A stretch of 64,000 bases of DNA from Xenopus tropicalis (lineage: Eukaryota; Chordata; Amphibia; Anura; Pipidae). Positions 60,397 to 64,000 of this stretch are shown one piece after another. How positions within the stretch are numbered: position 1 is the stretch's first letter; each line of letters starts with the position of its first letter. Location of the stretch: the NCBI RefSeq assembly GCF_000004195.4, contig NC_030677.2, positions 176,440,019 to 176,504,018 on the forward strand, read 5' to 3'. Both the position numbers and the translations under genes were made by a program. The notes beneath the pieces were generated by a model. The model was not told the DNA's origin. It saw nothing but the letters and a program-made list of their open reading frames with translations, and ran no database searches.

Positions 60397-61216
60397 TTAA
60401 GGTCACTCAAGGAGAGCAAATAGCTTTTCACACCAAATCTTAAACTGACTGGGCTGGGCTTCTATGTCTATCTAGAAAAATAAATAGGCATTCACCCCAA
60501 ATCTCTCCCTGACTGTCATTCAGACTGAGCCCCCATGTCACTGCTCTATGCCCCTGCTTCCATGGGGTCCAGCATCAAATTTGGGAACCACTGACCTAGA
60601 GGAGATAAAGCTGACAAAATGATTGAGCACATTATATGAAGAGTAAGTATTTCAAAATAAGTACCAATCCCCAGGTTATATTTTTACTATTTTGCTATTG
60701 TTATTATTTTATTACTAGCTTAGATGTGTATACTTGGCAGTCTGATTAATCAAAAACTTGAATTCTAGAACAGTAAGAATATTGTTTGTTGGTTTTTGGG
60801 TCTGCTGATAATCTGTATGTCAAATGTATCCAGTCTATGGCTGCTGATCTATAATTCCTAGCACCTTGTCACTTTGCGGCCACCTTTCAGCTTAGGGTGC
60901 TGGAGGATTTGTTCAGCAACACCTGTAAAACTATAAGACAAAGATGCTTTCTGAACCTATACATTTTTGAAACAAGGTAATTACACTTGGCTAAGTTGTT
61001 TAAAGCATATGGTACATTTGGGGTTTGAACACAACAGGGTTTTCATGGAGGAACCCACTTCCCACCTGTCATCACTTCCCATTCAAAAGAATGGAAAACA
61101 TTTTGCCTGTGGTAGAGGATACGCTTCATCCTACATACTGGACTGACATCTCAGATAAAAATACTTTCAATTGACATGATTATTGATTTAAAAACCACAG
61201 CAGTGGCATAACTTAA

Positions 61217-61400
61217 AGGAATACTATACCCCCGAACAATGTAGGTCTCTATAAAGATATATTGCATAAACAGCTCATGTGTAAAACCCTGCTTCATCTA
61301 AATAAACCATAAAAATATACTTTTTTAGTAGTATGTGCCATTGGGTAATCCTCCCAATGGGCTCATACAATTATATGACGATTAAACATCTTTCACTATT
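61217..61400 (+). repeat. Rep-C dispersed repeat, with intact left end
   Basis: Left end TTAAAGGAATACTATACCCC, then GTAGGTCTCTATAAAGATAT, and CTGCTTCATCTAAATAAACC, as at 9457-9600. Confidence 0.7.
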
Positions 61401-61412
61401 GTCACTATATAT

Positions 61413-61706
61413 CAGTGATCCCCAACCAGTGGTTTGTGAGCTAAATGTTGCTCACCACCCCCTTTGATGTTGCTCCCAGTGGCCTGAAAGTAGGTGCCAT
61501 TTTTAAATTTCTGGCTTGGCGGCAAGTATTGGAAACATAACAACACAGTTTTATTCCAAGCAGAGCCTCCTGCAGGCTAGCAGGCCACATGGGGATACCA
61601 AATAGCCAATCACAGCCCTTATTTGTGATCCCCAAAGGACTTTTTCATACTTGAGTGGTTCACCAACACTTTTTACATCATGGGTAAAGAAGGTTGGACT
61701 TCCCTG
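61413..61706. mobile_element. hAT-type MITE, second copy
   Basis: Ends CAGTGATCCCCAACC and GGTTGGACTTCCCTG, flanks CTATATAT and CTCTATAT (7 of 8). Shares CACCCCCTTTGATGTTGCTC with 21569-21866. Confidence 0.78.
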
Positions 61707-62683
61707 CTCTATATAAACTGTATATTAAGGTGATACCCAACTTTTTATAGCATGACACAGAATTCCGTGGTAAAATAACTTTTTCTGATGTGTTTTGATC
61801 ATTCGCAGAGTTCCTTGGCATACAGGGCCTCTCTCTCAAACGGCTCTGGCAGACTTGTGCCCCCATTTAAAATCCACCAGTAAATCACCTGAAAGCTGAA
61901 ACTGCTGGGATAATGGGATGCCAAGGAATGTTTTTGACAAAACCATGTACAACACTTTAATAACACTTACAATGTATTAATAACACTGCAATATTCCCAT
62001 CTGAAATAGTACCAGACAACTTTTTACAACATATAAAGCTTTTCAAAATCTTTAGGCTACAGCTGACATTAACATCAAAGCAGCACATTTTTCACATATG
62101 TATTCGCCCTGGTGTTTGCAGAGTGTGGATGCCATGCATTGCATACATTAATTACAAAGGGGCTTTGGTGCCAAGATCTTCCTAAGAGGATTTCTTATGA
62201 GTCTCTTTGATATCAAAAACTTGTCTGCTGCTTTTTCAAAGAGGAAACGCACAGCATGATATCTTGGATCAGAACAGTGGTTTAACTAATTGGCAGTTGG
62301 TATGGGTTTCAGGCTGCCACATTCCAAAGGATGCCGCCACACTGTGAATCACTTAAACAGCTGGCTTTTAACTAAGCTTCAAAAAAACTAAATAAACAAA
62401 CTCTATGAAATATAAAGTTGCATCACAACGTAGATAAAAATAGATATAAATAAATATATGGGCACGCTAAAGGGGTTGCACTTTCATTTGTTAATTTATC
62501 TTACAATTAATTTCGCAATCTAAGGTTCAATTGAAACTTGATTTTTTACTTTTGTGTGTTTTTTTTTCTCTTTTTCGACTCTAATAGGATGTTTAAAATG
62601 CTATCTGGTAAGCAGATGAAGAAGATGAAGGCAAGATTGTCCCTTTTGTATTATTTGTCTTTCTTTCCAGATGAGTTTAGAGC
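61707..62683. other. lix1: lix1 intron 1, unassigned
   Basis: No supported feature. Confidence 0.4.
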
Positions 62684-62687
62684 TTAA

Positions 62688-63005
62688 AGGGGAAGGAAAG
62701 GCTAAGTCACTTTGGGGTGCTAAAATGTTAAGTGACTTGAATCGCTTACCTCGTACCCCGGGCTGGTGCCCCTGTTAGGAGAAAACAGCACCAGCCCGGG
62801 GCACCTGGAGCGATGCGCTTCCTCCTTCCTGCTCCGTTCAGCCTTGACTGTGAGTCATGCGCATGCGCAGTAGAGTGAAACGCAGACTTCTCTGTTAAAG
62901 TTCCACTATTCACTCTACTGCGCATGCGTGCGTGGCGAAGAAGGAAGGAGGAAGCGCTGCAGGTACCCCGGGCTGGTGCTGTTCTCTCCGTACAGGGGCA
63001 CTGGA
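62688..63005. mobile_element. TTAA MITE related to 4199, right end missing
   Basis: TTAA at 62684-62687 and left end AGGGGAAGGAAAGGCTAAGT. It has GTACCCCGGGCTGGTG on both arms and a longer centre with CGCATGCGCAGTAGAGTG inverted to CACTCTACTGCGCATGCG. The right terminus is absent after about 63005. Confidence 0.72.
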
Positions 63006-63298
63006 TAAACTTATCCATGATGTGGCCTACACAAAGATACCATAGCATGAAATCTAATTAAACCTGTTTTTGTTCTTAGTTCTCTTATGTTTTACCTACT
63101 CTTTCTCTAAGAATTTCTGTAAGATTACTGTTGCGTTTGTAAGAGTTATGGTTATCGAATTTAAGTATGTTATGCTGGGTCAACAATAATTACAAAGGCA
63201 ATCAAAAAAGCAATATCAAAGTAACTCCACACATGGAGACTCTATCTGTATATCAGAGGTAGAACATTTTTAATATGTTACAATTAAGAGGTAATTAA

Positions 63299-63514
63299 GT
63301 GGCAGATTTATCACAATAAGTTTAGAGCTTAGTACATAAAAACTCACCCACATTCTATTCATTCCTATGGGATTTTTAGAAGCATATTTATCAATGGGGG
63401 AGAGCTAGCACTCACCATTTGATAAATACACTCCTAAAAATCCCATAGGAATAAATAGAATGTGGGTGAGTTGTAACGTACTAAGCTCAAACTCACATTT
63501 TGATAAAGCTGCCC
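63299..63514. mobile_element. TTAA palindromic MITE (GGCAGATTTATCA ends)
   Basis: TTAA at 63295-63298 and 63515-63518. The arms ACTCACCCACATTCTATTCA and AATAGAATGTGGGTGAGTTG are inverted around a short centre. A fragment of the same family is at 19830. Confidence 0.82.
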
Positions 63515-63519
63515 TTAAG

Positions 63520-64000
63520 TCCCAAGGGTGCAAGGGTACCGTTGTTTGAAAGGTGAATCTAAACAAACCATATATCAGAGATACCCAGCTATTAGCAGGG
63601 CAGCATTCTGCACATCAGTAACAGCCATAACTCTCTCTGGTGAGGATTCCATTGGCGTGTGGCTTTATGCATATAAGCTTCCAATGAATGTAGAAATAAA
63701 AATTCCAGTTTTAACCAACAATAATAATAAAAAAAAGTTTAGGTTAGTTTCAGTGCAATAAATCATGGCAGAGAGTTAGAGAATGGGTTAGTCCAATAAA
63801 GTTGAAAAGGTAAAATAATTTAGACGACCACCCAATGTGAATTCTGAAAGCTCTCAAGCTTAGGTGCTTTAGTGATTAAAACCAGTAATATGAGACTTGC
63901 CTGACATTAAAAATACTTGATTATTTCGCTTCGCCATAAAAGCATTGCTGTAAAATTGTTAAGGATATGACTCAGTCAAGATATTTGTTATTAATTCGAA
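63520..64000. other. lix1: lix1 intron 1, window end
   Basis: No recognised feature up to the end of the window. Confidence 0.4.

Noticed and set aside
43116..64000. lix1 exon 2
   Set aside because: I looked for sequence that would encode the LNVVSMLQEFW region after a phase-1 acceptor and saw none, so it is taken to lie outside the window.

Overview
The window is vertebrate genomic DNA from a clawed frog (Xenopus), most likely X. tropicalis. The genes are split by GT-AG introns, coding density is low, and the spacer DNA is packed with short palindromic DNA transposons that end in TTAA, 8-bp or 3-bp target duplications, a style typical of Xenopus. The species call is inferred from repeat style and the riok2-lix1 pair and was not tested.

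There are four protein-coding units. (1) About 7.2-17.7 kb, minus strand: six linked exons of a coiled-coil protein that I cannot name. Its 3' end, and possibly its 5' end, were not found. (2) 17.9-19.5 kb: a complete Tc1-type transposon with an open, DD34E-bearing transposase, lost only at its last residues. (3) 22.9-36.3 kb, plus strand: the whole riok2 gene (RIO kinase 2, a 40S ribosome assembly kinase/ATPase), reconstructed as ten exons coding for 555 residues. (4) 43.0 kb, plus strand: the first coding exon of lix1, whose first intron fills the rest of the window. riok2 followed by lix1 in the same orientation is the order known in human 5q15. The coiled-coil gene points away from riok2, so both may be controlled from the 17.7-22.9 kb interval.

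Region by region: 0-7 kb is intergenic or 3' gene territory with several fold-back elements and a possible divergent promoter near 2.1-2.4 kb. 7-18 kb holds the coiled-coil gene, its introns carrying many dispersed repeats and a transposon with a 52-bp satellite. 18-23 kb has the Tc1 element, nested MITEs and the riok2 promoter. 23-36 kb is riok2, with a 757-bp hAT-type element in intron 8 and a GAT-repeat run coding for poly-aspartate in exon 8. 36-43 kb is a quiet spacer. 43-64 kb is lix1 intron 1, with the largest repeat structure in the window: a 3.5-kb transposon enclosing about 51 copies of the same 52-bp satellite, part of which shows a 14-unit (728-bp) higher-order duplication.

No rRNA, tRNA, CRISPR or bacterial-type feature was seen. 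I found no convincing new biological system. The points most worth following up are the unrecognised coiled-coil gene, the satellite-carrying transposon pair with its higher-order repeat, and the nearly intact Tc1 element.
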